A stretch of 64,000 nt of DNA from Chiayiivirga sp. (GCA_022647565.1 JALCLA010000002.1:620001-684000), one strand, 5' to 3'. Shown: positions 1-9,178, counted from the first letter of the stretch. Notes: generated by a model from the letters alone, not told the origin. Made by a program: numbers and translations.

Positions 1-1
1 A

Positions 2-955
2 GTGTGTCTCCGTTGGTTGCTCGCGTTCGGCGCGCTGATCGCAGCGTGCCCATCCACTGACGCGGCCACGCGCGAGACCGTGCCTGCCGAATTCGTACAC
101 GACCAGGTATGGGTCACTCCGACTCACCACGGACGTACCTTGCGCCTTTTCACCGACACCGGCGGTGGCTGGAACGCTATTTCCGGGTCGGTTGCCACTT
201 GGCTCGCCTTGCCGAGCGCAAGAATTGACGGACACCATGTGGCGTCTTGGCCGGGGTTCGAGCCAGACGCGATTCCGCCACCGCCAAGGCATTTCCTCGA
301 TGGAAAATTGGTGGTGGCCGATCCGGCTGAGTTGTTTGGCGCCGACGGATTCCTGGGTGGACGATGGTTTGCCGATGGCGTGTGGGAGTTCGACTACCCG
401 AAGGCAAGACTGAGACGCTTGCGTGATTTTAGGCCCGAGCCGAATCATCCGCACCGGGTAGAACTGGGCTTTCAGACCGATGCGTCTGGCCGACGCACGA
501 TGCATTTTCCCAGTATCGAGGTGACGATTGATGGAGAGACCCTGCCGATGTTGTACGACAGCGGCGCGACAGCCACGCTGACGGAATCATCTGCGCCGCA
601 GTTCGATCTGGCCGCCGGAACCAACATCGGCACCAGCTTCATCGAACGTGAGGTGTTCGAACGCTGGGCGACGACGCATCCGGATTGGAAGATCATTGAA
701 TCGGCGGATCGGAAGGGATCGCAGCTACGGCGAATGGTGCAGGTGCCCACGGTCTTGGTGGCTGGACATGTGGTCGGACCCGTCTGGTTTTCCGAGCAGC
801 CGTCCGGCGCCTTTCAGAAATACATGGCCCAAATGATGGATCGCCCCACATGGGGCGCACTCGGCGGTTCGGCACTGAAGTACTTCCGCGTGGTGCTCGA
901 CTATCCCGACGGCGCGGCCTACTTTCACCGTGATACGAAGGACATCCCGCGTTAG
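2..955 (+). CDS. Retropepsin-like secreted aspartyl protease family protein
   Basis: The protein has 317 residues when read from a GTG at base 2. The true start could lie upstream of the window, but an N-terminal hydrophobic stretch (residues 3-16) followed by Cys16 looks like a signal peptide or lipobox (ALIAAC), so this start is plausible. Two Asp-(Thr/Ser)-Gly motifs, DTG at 52-54 and DSG at 186-188 followed by AT, are typical of the active-site loops of retropepsin-like proteases. The presence of two copies in one chain suggests a duplicated fold. A GADGFLGG segment near 113-120 resembles the hydrophobic-glycine motif of the family. Substrate and role are unknown. The stop codon overlaps the end of the convergent argD-like gene by 4 bp. 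Confidence 0.6.
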   Translation: MCLRWLLAFGALIAACPSTDAATRETVPAEFVHDQVWVTPTHHGRTLRLFTDTGGGWNAISGSVATWLALPSARIDGHHVASWPGFEPDAIPPPPRHFLDGKLVVADPAELFGADGFLGGRWFADGVWEFDYPKARLRRLRDFRPEPNHPHRVELGFQTDASGRRTMHFPSIEVTIDGETLPMLYDSGATATLTESSAPQFDLAAGTNIGTSFIEREVFERWATTHPDWKIIESADRKGSQLRRMVQVPTVLVAGHVVGPVWFSEQPSGAFQKYMAQMMDRPTWGALGGSALKYFRVVLDYPDGAAYFHRDTKDIPR

Positions 956-2214
956 GTCATGCAGGAAGTAGCGGCGAACGCGCGCAGCGCCGCACGTAAC
1001 CGCGCCAAGCCTTCGGCGATGTCCGCCTCGCCGATGTTCAGCGCCGGCACGAAGCGAAGTACATCGGGGCCAGCTTGCAGCAGGAGCAGGCCGTGGGCGG
1101 CGGCATGATCGAGGATGTCGCCGGCGCGTCCGACGAACGCGGGCTTCAGCACCGCGCCCAGCATCAGGCCGCGGCCGCGAATTTCGCTGAATGGATCGAA
1201 CTCGGTGTTGAGTACATGCAAGCCGGCGCGCAAGGCCTGCGATTGGGTGCGCACGTTGGCGAGCAGTTCGTCCGAGGACAGGCGTTGCAGCGCGACCAGG
1301 GCCACGCTGGCCGCGAGCGGATTGCCGCCGAAGGTGGTGCCGTGCGCGCCGAACTGCAGGGTCTCGGCGGCGCGTTCGCCGACCAGCATGGCGCCGATGG
1401 GAAAGCCACCGCCCAGCGCCTTGGCCAGCGTCATCACGTCGGGTCGCACGCCATAGCCTTCACACGCGAACAGATGCCCGCTGCGGCCCATGCCGCACTG
1501 GATTTCGTCCAGCATCAACAATGCCTTGTGTCGATCGCACAAGGCGCGCAGGCCGCGCAGGAAGTCATCCGTGGCGGGCATCACGCCGCCTTCGCCCTGC
1601 ACCGGCTCAACCAACACGGCGCAGATCGCGCCCGTCGCGAGTTCGGCCTCTGCCGCGGCGAGATCGTTGAAATCGACGTACGCGAAACCTGGCGGCAAGG
1701 GCTCGTAGCCTTCCTGGTACTTGGGCTGCGCGGTCGCGGTTACGGCGGCAAGCGTGCGTCCGTGGAAACTGCCGCGAAACGTGAGAATCCCGCGACGCTC
1801 GGCCGCACGGCCCTGCGCCGCGGCCCACTTGCGCGCCAGTTTGATCGCGGCTTCGTTCGCCTCGGCGCCGGAGTTGCACAGGAACACGCGCTGCGCGAAG
1901 CCGCTCGCTTCCACCAACGCTTGCGCCAGGCGCAGCGGCGGCTCGCTCCAGAACACGTTGCTGGTGTGCCAGAGCTTGCCGGCTTGCGCCGTCAGCGCCG
2001 CCACCAACTCAGGCGCGGCGTGGCCAAGCGCGTTCACCGCGATGCCGGCACCAAAGTCCACGTACTCGCGTCCGTCGCGGTCCCAGACGCGCGAGCCACG
2101 GCCATGATCCAGCACCACATCGCGCGGCCGATAGACCGGCACGTAAAAACGCTTGCCGGCGGCGATCAGTTCGGCGCTTGCGCTGCGCGCGGCACCCTGC
2201 TCAAGCTCGGCCAT
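952..2214 (-). CDS. argD: Acetylornithine/succinylornithine-type class III aminotransferase
   Basis: A 420-residue PLP-dependent class III aminotransferase. Visible signatures are the SGAEANEAAIKLAR segment (about residue 115), GSFHGRT, the LDEIQCGMGR block holding the PLP-ring Asp, and the Schiff-base lysine near 265 in MTLAKALGGG. The family transfers an amino group between N-acetylornithine (or related omega-amines) and 2-oxoglutarate in arginine synthesis or catabolism; exact substrate cannot be read from sequence. A GTG six bases upstream is possible, but the ATG at 2214 has GGGAGGG 6 nt upstream and forms a TGATG overlap with the stop of the preceding glyoxalase gene, indicating translational coupling. 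Confidence 0.85.
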   Translation of the reverse strand: MAELEQGAARSASAELIAAGKRFYVPVYRPRDVVLDHGRGSRVWDRDGREYVDFGAGIAVNALGHAAPELVAALTAQAGKLWHTSNVFWSEPPLRLAQALVEASGFAQRVFLCNSGAEANEAAIKLARKWAAAQGRAAERRGILTFRGSFHGRTLAAVTATAQPKYQEGYEPLPPGFAYVDFNDLAAAEAELATGAICAVLVEPVQGEGGVMPATDDFLRGLRALCDRHKALLMLDEIQCGMGRSGHLFACEGYGVRPDVMTLAKALGGGFPIGAMLVGERAAETLQFGAHGTTFGGNPLAASVALVALQRLSSDELLANVRTQSQALRAGLHVLNTEFDPFSEIRGRGLMLGAVLKPAFVGRAGDILDHAAAHGLLLLQAGPDVLRFVPALNIGEADIAEGLARLRAALRAFAATSCMT

Positions 2215-2633
2215 CACCACCCTCCCGTGTTCGGCATCGAGACCCAGGGCTCGCGCGGCGGAAGCGAAGCCCCTTTCTGCAGCAGTTCGATGGAAATGAG
2301 ATCGGGCGAGCGCACGAACGCCATGTGCCCGTCTCGCGGCGGGCGCGCGATGCTCACGCCCAGCGCCTGCAGGTGGGCACAGGTGGCGTAGATGTCGTCC
2401 ACGGCGAAGGCCAGATGTCCGAAATTGCGCGCCGAACCATAGTGCTCGTCGTCGTAGTTGTGGGTCAGCTCGACCTCGACTTCCGGATTCTCCGGCGCGG
2501 CCAGGTAAACCAGAGTGAAGCGCCCGGCCGGCACGTCCTTGCGGCGCGTCTCGATCAGGCCGAGACCGTCGCGGAAGAAGCGCAGCGACGCCTCGAGATC
2601 GCGCACCCGGACCATGGCATGCAGGTATTTCAT
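2214..2633 (-). CDS. gloA: Lactoylglutathione lyase (glyoxalase I), VOC superfamily
   Basis: A 139-residue single-domain VOC protein. The four metal ligands expected for glyoxalase I are all in place: His5, Glu55, His73 and Glu116. It would isomerise the hemithioacetal of methylglyoxal and glutathione to S-lactoylglutathione. Length matches the short bacterial type. It is the first gene of a two-gene unit with the aminotransferase, joined by a TGATG stop/start overlap; no functional link between the two is obvious. The promoter must lie in the ~40 bp before the repeat element at 2677, or the transcript crosses that element. Confidence 0.85.
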   Translation of the reverse strand: MKYLHAMVRVRDLEASLRFFRDGLGLIETRRKDVPAGRFTLVYLAAPENPEVEVELTHNYDDEHYGSARNFGHLAFAVDDIYATCAHLQALGVSIARPPRDGHMAFVRSPDLISIELLQKGASLPPREPWVSMPNTGGW

Positions 2634-2676
2634 CGTGGGCCTCCTTGGCCGCGGAATTCGGTGAAGGCGCAGCGAC

Positions 2677-2806
2677 TATTGAGACTTGCGCAAATGATCG
2701 ACGTGATGCCTTGCTTTCGTAGAGCGGGGCTTGCCCCGCTCAAGCCGGGCGAGCCCGGCTCCACAACGGCTCATCGCCGTATCAATCAATTTGGCAGGTC
2801 TCACTA
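2677..2806. repeat. MITE-like element, type A, copy 1 (GTAG-REP dimer inside)
   Basis: About 130 bp bounded by imperfect inverted ends: left CTATTGAGACTTGCGCAAAT, right end on the other strand CTAGTGAGACCTGCCAAATT. The same ends bound a second element at 9179-9353. The interior differs: here it holds two tandem hairpins (AGCGGGGC-tt-GCCCCGCT and AGCCGGGC-ga-GCCCGGCT, 2721-2760) led by GTAG, like the GTAG-headed REP dimers known from Stenotrophomonas and relatives. The right end (CTAG) supplies the TAG stop of the SDR gene. Confidence 0.6.
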
Positions 2807-3625
2807 GGCGTCGAGGAACAGGTCGGGCAGCAAGGCCTGGGTCGGATCGACCGCATGGCGCGAAAAATCGGTTTCGCCACGCGCACGCAGCACGTCTTCG
2901 TCGATGTAGAAGCGTCCCGTCGCTGTGCTCGCGGGTTGCACCAGGATCGCCTGCGCGGCCTCGGCCACGATCTCGGGCCGCCGGCATCGACCGAGTTCCA
3001 CCCCGGGAATCATGTTGATCGCATCGGTCGCGATCACCGTGCGCGGCCACAGGGCATTGACCGCAATGCCGCGTCCGCCCAGTTCCGCGGCCAGGCCCAG
3101 CGTGACGAAGCTCATTCCCATCTTGGCCAGGGTGTAGCCGGTATGCGGTGCCCACCATTTCGGATCGAGATTCGGCGGCGGAGCCAGCGTCAGGATGTGC
3201 GGGTTCGCGGCGCGCTCCAGGTGCGGCAAGCAGGCCTGCGCGCACAGAAAGGTGCCGCGGGCGTTGACCTGCTGCATCAGGTCGAAGCGCTTCATCGGCG
3301 TATCGGCAATTCCGCGCAACCAGATTGCGCTGGCGTTGTTGACCAGGATGTCGATGCCGCCGAAGCGCTCGACGGTGGCGGCGACCGCGGCCCGCACCTC
3401 GTCTTCCTCGCGGATGTCGCACTTGAGCGCGAGGCCCTGCCCGCCTGCCGCGTTCACCGCCTCGACCGCGGAATGGATGGTGCCGGGCAGCTTCGGATCC
3501 GGCACCGCGGATTTGGCGGCAATCGCCACATTGGCGCCATCGCGCGCAGCGCGCAGCGCAATGGCGAGTCCGATGCCGCGCGAAGCGCCGGTGATGAACA
3601 GGGTCTTGCCTTGCAGTGTCGTCAT
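2804..3625 (-). CDS. Short-chain dehydrogenase/reductase, HSDL2-like
   Basis: A classical SDR of 273 residues from the ATG at 3625; an in-frame extension upstream to 3691 has no family counterpart and is not included. The Rossmann glycine motif TGASRGIG is near the N-terminus, NNAS lies in mid-protein, and the catalytic YxxxK is in GYTLAKMGMS. The LAPPPNLDPKWW segment, the GCRRPEIVAEAA block and the C-terminal FYIDEDVLRARGETDFSRH block are typical of hydroxysteroid dehydrogenase-like 2 proteins, so an acyl-chain or terpenoid oxidoreductase role is likely; the substrate is unknown. The stop codon is formed by the edge of a repeat element. Confidence 0.8.
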   Translation of the reverse strand: MTTLQGKTLFITGASRGIGLAIALRAARDGANVAIAAKSAVPDPKLPGTIHSAVEAVNAAGGQGLALKCDIREEDEVRAAVAATVERFGGIDILVNNASAIWLRGIADTPMKRFDLMQQVNARGTFLCAQACLPHLERAANPHILTLAPPPNLDPKWWAPHTGYTLAKMGMSFVTLGLAAELGGRGIAVNALWPRTVIATDAINMIPGVELGRCRRPEIVAEAAQAILVQPASTATGRFYIDEDVLRARGETDFSRHAVDPTQALLPDLFLDA

Positions 3626-3657
3626 GGAGGAATCCGAAGTCGGGAGTGAGGGGCGAA

Positions 3658-6381
3658 TCAGCGCGGCGCCAAGGGCGTCGATTCCAGCCATTCCAGCAGT
3701 TCCGGAAGGCTCATGGGCCGGGCGAGGAAATATCCCTGCGCCAGGTCGCAGCCGGACTCCCTCAGCATGTCGAGTTGGCCGCGCTGTTCGACGCCTTCGG
3801 CAATGGTGATGAGGTTCAGGCTCTCGCCCAGCGCAAGCACCGCGCGCGCCACGCGCGCGCTTTCGTCCGACCCGGGCGAACCGGTGTCGATCATGTCGAC
3901 GAAAGGCTTTGCAACCTTGAGCAAGTCGAACGGGAAGCGTGCCAACTGCGACAGCGAGGAGTAGCCGGTGCCGAAATCATCGATCGCCAGACGCACGCCT
4001 TGCGCCTTCAGCCGTTGCAGGGCCGCGAGGGCTTCCTCGGGCCTCTCGGTCACCGCGGTCTCGGTCAGCTCCAGCGCCAGGTGTTCGGCCGCGATCCCGT
4101 TGCGCTGCAAGGCCGCCGCGACGAAGCCGGGCAATTCCGGATCGTGCAATTGGCGCGGTGAGAGATTGACCGTGACCTGCAAGCCCGCCATCGCGGCTGC
4201 GTGCTGGCGCACCTGCCGCAACTCGCGCAGGGCGCGCTCCAGCACCCAGCGCCCGAGGGGCACGATCAGTCCGGACTCCTCCGCCGCCGCCACCGCCTCC
4301 GCCGTGCTGGCCTGCACTTCACCGTGCGGCGGCAGGCGCAGCAGGGCCTCGACCCCGACCATGACCTCGGCATCAAGGCGCACGATCGGCTGGTAGGCGA
4401 GGCTGAAACCTTCCCCATCCAGCCACTCGCGCAGCAGGCCGTGCAATTGCAGCTTGCGCATCACGGCGTGGTGCAGGTCGGGCTGGAACACGTGGAAGCG
4501 ATCGCGGCCTCGCGCCTTGGCCTCGTTCAGGGCGAGGTCGGCGTTGCGCAGCAACAGGTCCTTGGTGTCCTGTGGCGCGGCCCAGGCGATGCCGAGACTG
4601 GCGCTGACCGCAACCTCGCGTCCGTCCAGCGGGAAGGGGGCAGCAAACACGGCCCGTACCCGCTGCGCCACGGCCACCACGTCGTCATCGCTCTGCATTC
4701 CCTGCAGCATCAACGCGAACTCGTCGCCGCCCAGGCGCGCGAGCACGTCGCGCTCGCGCAGCGCGCCCTCCAGCCGCCGCGCCACCTGCACCACCACCGC
4801 GTCGCCGCTGCCGTGTCCAAGGCTGTCGTTGATGACCTTGAAGTGATCCAGGTCCACGAACATCACGGCCAGCGCGCCCTCGTCGCCGCGGCGCTCGGCC
4901 AGCGCGTCGATGACGCGTTCCGCGAACAGCACGCGGTTGCACAGGCCGGTGAGCGGGTCGTGGAAGGTCTGGCGCCGCAACTGGTCTTCCAGTTCGCGTT
5001 GTGCGCTGATGTCGCGCACATTGAGCACGATGCCGGCCACCTCGGCACGCGCCTGCAGGTCGGTGATTGCACATTGGGCCCAGAGCCAGGCGTCGCCGTG
5101 TCGCTGCAAGCGCAACTGCACCTCGCGCGTGCGGCCCGGCCCGATGTCGGCACGCAGCATGGAATCGACGGCGATGCGTTCGTCCGGATGCACGAAGCGG
5201 GTGAAGCCGGCTCCCTGCAAGACCTCGCCGGCGCCACCGAACAGGCGTGTCGCGGCCGGGCTGGCGTAGACGATGCGATGCGAACCATCCAGCACCAGGA
5301 TCGCCTCGGAGGCATGTTCCACCAGGGCCGCCAGCCTGGCATCGCCCTCGGCCCGGCCACGTTCGGCCAGCAAGCGTTCCGCCTCGCGCCGATCCAGCGC
5401 CTGGCGTGCCAGCACGAGCACGGTGAGCACGATCGCGCCCAGCACGTTGGCGTTCGACACGCCGCCGCCCAGCGCGTCACAGACGATGGTGGCGTATCCG
5501 ATCGCGACACCGAGGTATGGCAGGACCTGGAAGGTCGGGCTCCAGTGCTCGGGCTCGATCGTGTCGCACACCGCACGATGCACGCGCAGTTGTGAATCCG
5601 CCGCGGCCACAAAGCACCAGCGCGATCCGATCCAGAGCAGGTCGGCGATGCCGCCGGTATCGAAGCTCTGGCTCGCCGCCAGCACCGCCAGGACCAGGTT
5701 GCCCAGCAGGTTGAGCACCAGCGCGAGCGCCAACCACACCATGGGCTGTCGCGCCGGACCCTGCGGCAGGCGCAGCAGGAGCACGGCGACGGCCAGCACC
5801 GCCACCGAGTCGAGCAAGGGCTGGCCAATCACCACGAACCAGGTCAGCGCGTCGCTCGAAGCACCCAGCCTCGGAAGGTGTGGCTGCGCGACCTCGTTCC
5901 AGATCAGCAGGCCCACGCCGATGGTGACGATCACCGCGTCGAACATGAAGCGCAGGCGGTCCGTGGCGTTGCGGAAGATGCGCGGGAATGCGATCACCCC
6001 GGCCAGCATCACCAGGTAGAACGGCGCGAACATCCAGTTCACGTAGGAGGCGCTGGGGTCCTGGCCGAGCATCGAATCGACCCAGGCCCAACCTGCGTCG
6101 GCGACAGCGAGGATGACCAGGGCGAGTCCCAGCAAGGCGAAGGCACGGCGCTGCGGCAGCATCAGGATCGGGACGCGCGCGATGCGCCAGGCCAACGCGG
6201 CGGCCAGCGCCACGCAGATCACCTGCACCCAATCGATCGCAACCGTGGCGGCCTGCTCGCCGAAGAGCCCGCCGAAGGCGACCGGCAGCAGCAGCACGAT
6301 GAAGGCGCCCATGCCGACGCTGAGCGGGCCGATGCCTTGTCCGGCCAGGCGCCAATGCTTGAGTTGCCGGCCGATGGACAT
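3658..6381 (-). CDS. Membrane PAS-GGDEF-EAL cyclic-di-GMP turnover protein
   Basis: A 907-residue signalling protein from the ATG at 6381. Roughly residues 20-330 form a multi-helix membrane sensor region, followed by a PAS domain (VEHASEAILVLDGSHRIVYA), a GGDEF domain with intact GGDEF, and a C-terminal EAL domain with EALLR, VNLSPRQL, DDFGTGYSSL and TIAEGVE. The product-inhibition I-site (RERD five residues before GGDEF) is present. In the EAL domain the usual LKIDRSFV stretch reads LKVAKPFV, while the metal-binding residues are kept. Both synthesis and hydrolysis of c-di-GMP are therefore possible; the net activity cannot be predicted. It is divergent from the DedA-PAP2 gene. Confidence 0.88.
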   Translation of the reverse strand: MSIGRQLKHWRLAGQGIGPLSVGMGAFIVLLLPVAFGGLFGEQAATVAIDWVQVICVALAAALAWRIARVPILMLPQRRAFALLGLALVILAVADAGWAWVDSMLGQDPSASYVNWMFAPFYLVMLAGVIAFPRIFRNATDRLRFMFDAVIVTIGVGLLIWNEVAQPHLPRLGASSDALTWFVVIGQPLLDSVAVLAVAVLLLRLPQGPARQPMVWLALALVLNLLGNLVLAVLAASQSFDTGGIADLLWIGSRWCFVAAADSQLRVHRAVCDTIEPEHWSPTFQVLPYLGVAIGYATIVCDALGGGVSNANVLGAIVLTVLVLARQALDRREAERLLAERGRAEGDARLAALVEHASEAILVLDGSHRIVYASPAATRLFGGAGEVLQGAGFTRFVHPDERIAVDSMLRADIGPGRTREVQLRLQRHGDAWLWAQCAITDLQARAEVAGIVLNVRDISAQRELEDQLRRQTFHDPLTGLCNRVLFAERVIDALAERRGDEGALAVMFVDLDHFKVINDSLGHGSGDAVVVQVARRLEGALRERDVLARLGGDEFALMLQGMQSDDDVVAVAQRVRAVFAAPFPLDGREVAVSASLGIAWAAPQDTKDLLLRNADLALNEAKARGRDRFHVFQPDLHHAVMRKLQLHGLLREWLDGEGFSLAYQPIVRLDAEVMVGVEALLRLPPHGEVQASTAEAVAAAEESGLIVPLGRWVLERALRELRQVRQHAAAMAGLQVTVNLSPRQLHDPELPGFVAAALQRNGIAAEHLALELTETAVTERPEEALAALQRLKAQGVRLAIDDFGTGYSSLSQLARFPFDLLKVAKPFVDMIDTGSPGSDESARVARAVLALGESLNLITIAEGVEQRGQLDMLRESGCDLAQGYFLARPMSLPELLEWLESTPLAPR

Positions 6382-6415
6382 GCGTCGCGGGGTGCTGCTG
6401 CGGTGGGTGGCGCAC

Positions 6416-6421
6416 ACTATA
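6416..6421 (-). promoter_or_regulatory. Candidate -10 box for the PAS-GGDEF-EAL gene
   Basis: TATAGT on the minus strand, 34 bp upstream of the ATG at 6381, giving a predicted leader of about 29 nt. No clear -35 element is visible. Confidence 0.35.
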
Positions 6422-6473
6422 GCATCCGCCGCTGGCCGCTCCGCGTCGGTTCGAGGCCGCCATCGCGCACGCC

Positions 6474-6479
6474 TATAAT
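6474..6479 (+). promoter_or_regulatory. Consensus -10 box, likely leaderless start of the DedA-PAP2 gene
   Basis: TATAAT ends 8 bp before the ATG at 6488. Transcription starting the usual 6-8 bp downstream would begin at or within 2 nt of the start codon, and no Shine-Dalgarno sequence is present. Confidence 0.5.
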
Positions 6480-6487
6480 CCGCGCCC

Positions 6488-8485
6488 ATGGATTCCGAAA
6501 CCCTCGATGCGCTGGTCGCCTGGATCGGCGCGCACCCGGTCGCTGCCGGCCTGGTCATCTTCCTCGTGGCGTTCTGCGACGCGGTGGTGATCCTCGGCTT
6601 CGCGGTGCCCGCCGCGCCGATCCTGTTCGCGGTCGGCACCCTTGTTGGGCTCGGCACGCTCGATCCGACCTACACCGTGCTCAGCGCCGCGGCCGGTGCC
6701 TTCTGCGGCGACGGCATCAGTTATGTCTTCGGGCGCCACTACGGCGAACGCCTGCGCAACCTGTGGCCCTTCTCGCGCCACCCCGAGTGGATCTCGCAAG
6801 GCGAGTCCTTCTTTCGCAAGCATGGCGTCAAGGGCATCGTGATCGCGCGCTACGTCGGCGCGGTGCGACCGCTGGTGCCGGCGATCGCTGGCATGCTGCG
6901 TATGCGCGTGCTGCGTTACGCGCTGCCGAGCGCCTTCGCGTCGGTAACCTGGGCCCTGATCTTCATCGCGCCGGGCTGGCTGTTCGGCACTTCGATCGAC
7001 CTGTTTTCAGCAATTGCGGGGCGCCTGGCCCTGGTGCTGGCGGCCCTGCTCGCCTTGCTCGTGGCGATCTGGTTCGTGGTCAACCTGCTCTATGGTTATT
7101 TCGCGCCGCGCGCCGCCATGATGATCGAACGTGCGCTGGCATGGTCACACCGGCATCCGGTGCTGGGACGATTCTCCGAAGCCCTGATCGACCCGAACCG
7201 GCGCGAATCGGCGTCGCTGGCCCTGCTCGCGATGCTCCTGATCTTCGCCGGCTGGGCCTTCTTCTCGCTGCTGGTGACGCTGGCCGGCAATGGCGAGCCC
7301 CTGCCGCTGGACCTCAGCCTGCATCACACCCTGTTCGCCTTGCGCACGCCGCTGGCCGATCACCTGATGGCCATGTTGGCGGCACTCGGCGACTGGCAGG
7401 TGCTCGGGCCGGCCTCGGCCCTGGTGTTTGCGTGGCTGCTGTGGCGGCGCAGGCGCATCGCGGCCTGGCATTGGCTGGCAGCGATCGGATTCGGCATGGC
7501 ATTGGTTGCCTCGCTCGGCTTCCTGCTCGACATGCCGAAGCCGCCCGCGACCACGGCCGTCGCTGGCTTCACCTTTCCCTCCGGCCCGGTGACGATGGCC
7601 ACCGTGGTGTATGGCTTCTTCGCGGTGTTGATCGCGCGCGAACTGCCGGGCCGCAAGCGCGCCTGGCCCTACGTGGTGGCCGGATTGCTGGTCGCGCTGA
7701 TCGGCTTCGCACGCCTCTACTTCGGCGCGCATTGGCTGAGCGACGTGCTCGGCGGCATCCTGCTCGGCATGGCGTGGATCGCTCTGCTCGGGCTGGCCTA
7801 TCGCCGCCGCGTGGTGCGGTCGTTCTGGATCCGCCCGATCGCCCTGATCTTCTTCAGCGCGGTGTTCATCGCCGGACTCTGGCATGGCAACACCAGCGCG
7901 GACGATACCCTGGCGCGATTCGATCCACCCGAGGTACGAACCGAACTTGCCGCCGGCGCGTGGTGGAATGAGGGATGGATGCAGTTGCCGGCGCGACGCA
8001 ACGAGTTCCGCAACCGCAGCGCCTGGCCGCTCAACGTGCAGTACGCGGGGCGCCTGGGTTCGCTGCGGCGGGAACTCGAACGCAGTGGCTGGCAGCCAGC
8101 ACCACCGGCTAGTTGGAGCGGCCTGCTGCGCAGCCTGGACAAGGGTGCCGACGGCGACACCCTGCCGGTGCTGCCGGCTTCGCACAACGGTCGCGCCGAT
8201 GCCTTGCTCTACACCCGCAAGATCGGCAGCGACACGCGCGAGGTGTTGCACCTGTGGCCGGCTCCGTTGCGCCTCACGCCCGGCGACACGCCGGTGTGGC
8301 AGGGCACCGTGGCCTCGCTGAAGCTCGAACGCCGCCTGCGCCTGTTCAGCCTGTGGCGGATGCAAAGCCAGGAACGCGATGCGCGCCAGCATCTGGCCGC
8401 CAACCTCGACGCGCTGGACCAACGCGAAGCGCGGCGCGAGGACGGCGGCGAGCCGGTGCTGTTGCTGCGCACGCGCATACCGTAG
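6488..8485 (+). CDS. DedA-PAP2-LssY_C fusion membrane protein
   Basis: A 665-residue membrane protein with three parts: an N-terminal DedA/SNARE-associated domain (about 10-200; ARYVGAVRPLVPAIAGM is the family signature), a PAP2-type phosphatase membrane domain (about 220-440), and a C-terminal LssY-like soluble domain (about 460-650). DedA proteins are linked to lipid flipping and PAP2 enzymes dephosphorylate lipid phosphates or pyrophosphates, so envelope lipid recycling is the likely theme. The second PAP2 motif reads PSGP (near 364) instead of PSGH, while the third motif GAHWLSD keeps its His and Asp. The stop codon TAG is part of a GTAG-headed repeat. Confidence 0.82.
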   Translation: MDSETLDALVAWIGAHPVAAGLVIFLVAFCDAVVILGFAVPAAPILFAVGTLVGLGTLDPTYTVLSAAAGAFCGDGISYVFGRHYGERLRNLWPFSRHPEWISQGESFFRKHGVKGIVIARYVGAVRPLVPAIAGMLRMRVLRYALPSAFASVTWALIFIAPGWLFGTSIDLFSAIAGRLALVLAALLALLVAIWFVVNLLYGYFAPRAAMMIERALAWSHRHPVLGRFSEALIDPNRRESASLALLAMLLIFAGWAFFSLLVTLAGNGEPLPLDLSLHHTLFALRTPLADHLMAMLAALGDWQVLGPASALVFAWLLWRRRRIAAWHWLAAIGFGMALVASLGFLLDMPKPPATTAVAGFTFPSGPVTMATVVYGFFAVLIARELPGRKRAWPYVVAGLLVALIGFARLYFGAHWLSDVLGGILLGMAWIALLGLAYRRRVVRSFWIRPIALIFFSAVFIAGLWHGNTSADDTLARFDPPEVRTELAAGAWWNEGWMQLPARRNEFRNRSAWPLNVQYAGRLGSLRRELERSGWQPAPPASWSGLLRSLDKGADGDTLPVLPASHNGRADALLYTRKIGSDTREVLHLWPAPLRLTPGDTPVWQGTVASLKLERRLRLFSLWRMQSQERDARQHLAANLDALDQREARREDGGEPVLLLRTRIP

Positions 8486-8510
8486 AGCGCCGCTTGCTGC
8501 GCTGCTTCGG
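8482..8510 (+). repeat. Degenerate GTAG-headed REP-like sequence
   Basis: GTAGAGCGCCGC followed by an imperfect complementary arm TGCGCT. Its head matches the GTAG repeat heads at 2719 and (inverted) 56157. The TAG inside GTAG is the stop codon of the preceding gene. Confidence 0.35.
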
Positions 8511-8542
8511 GCGGGGCATCCGGCCGAAGGGTGCGTCCTGCC

Positions 8543-9157
8543 CTAGGCCTCCTGAAACTGCGGCAGCCGCCGCACGATGCGATCCAGACGCGCATGATCG
8601 CTGCCGCATTGGAGCAATTCCTGACGCTCGGCGGGATTGAAGGGCAGGATCTCCGCGAGCCGGTAACCGACCCAGGCGGCATCGTCGTAGCAGGCGCGCT
8701 CGGCCTTCGCATGCGGGCCGCCGAAGCGTTCGATCAGGCGTTCCAGCAAGGTGGCCAGCAGGCCGTGCTCGGGTTCGACCGGATGCGGCGGAAGTTCGGG
8801 CAGGCGCTCGATCTCGGCCACGATCAGGCCGTTGTCGCGCACCCGAGTGCGCAGCGCGTGGAAGCGGCATTCGCCGCGCACCTGCAATCCGAGCAGGCCA
8901 TCATCGTCGGCGTGGAAATCCACGATGCGTGCGAGCGTACCGAATGCAGCCGGGGTCGCCGGCCGGCCCACTTCGTCGCCATCCAGGATCAGGCACACGC
9001 CGAAGCCGCTGCCGGTGCGGCCGCACTGCTTCACCATGTCGAGGTAGCGCGCCTCGAAGATCCGCAGCCGCAACTCGCCGCCCGGGAACAGCACCGTGCG
9101 CAGGGGAAACAGCGGCAATTCCGAAGGGGAGTGCACATCCCCAGTGTAAGTCAGCAC
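8543..9157 (-). CDS. Lon N-terminal-domain (LON substrate-binding) protein
   Basis: A 204-residue protein made only of the Lon N-terminal domain. The family opening LPLFPLRTVLFPGG and the LRIFEARYLDM segment follow directly after a short N-terminal tail. No AAA+ or protease domain is present. Such stand-alone LON proteins are widespread; their function is not firmly established, though the domain binds unfolded substrates in Lon. The start shown is a GTG; an alternative GTG seven codons later (9136) would also leave the domain intact. It reads toward the DedA-PAP2 gene and is separated from it by a REP-like sequence. Confidence 0.75.
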   Translation of the reverse strand: MLTYTGDVHSPSELPLFPLRTVLFPGGELRLRIFEARYLDMVKQCGRTGSGFGVCLILDGDEVGRPATPAAFGTLARIVDFHADDDGLLGLQVRGECRFHALRTRVRDNGLIVAEIERLPELPPHPVEPEHGLLATLLERLIERFGGPHAKAERACYDDAAWVGYRLAEILPFNPAERQELLQCGSDHARLDRIVRRLPQFQEA

Positions 9158-9178
9158 GGCGCGCGGCGCTGCCCGGAC

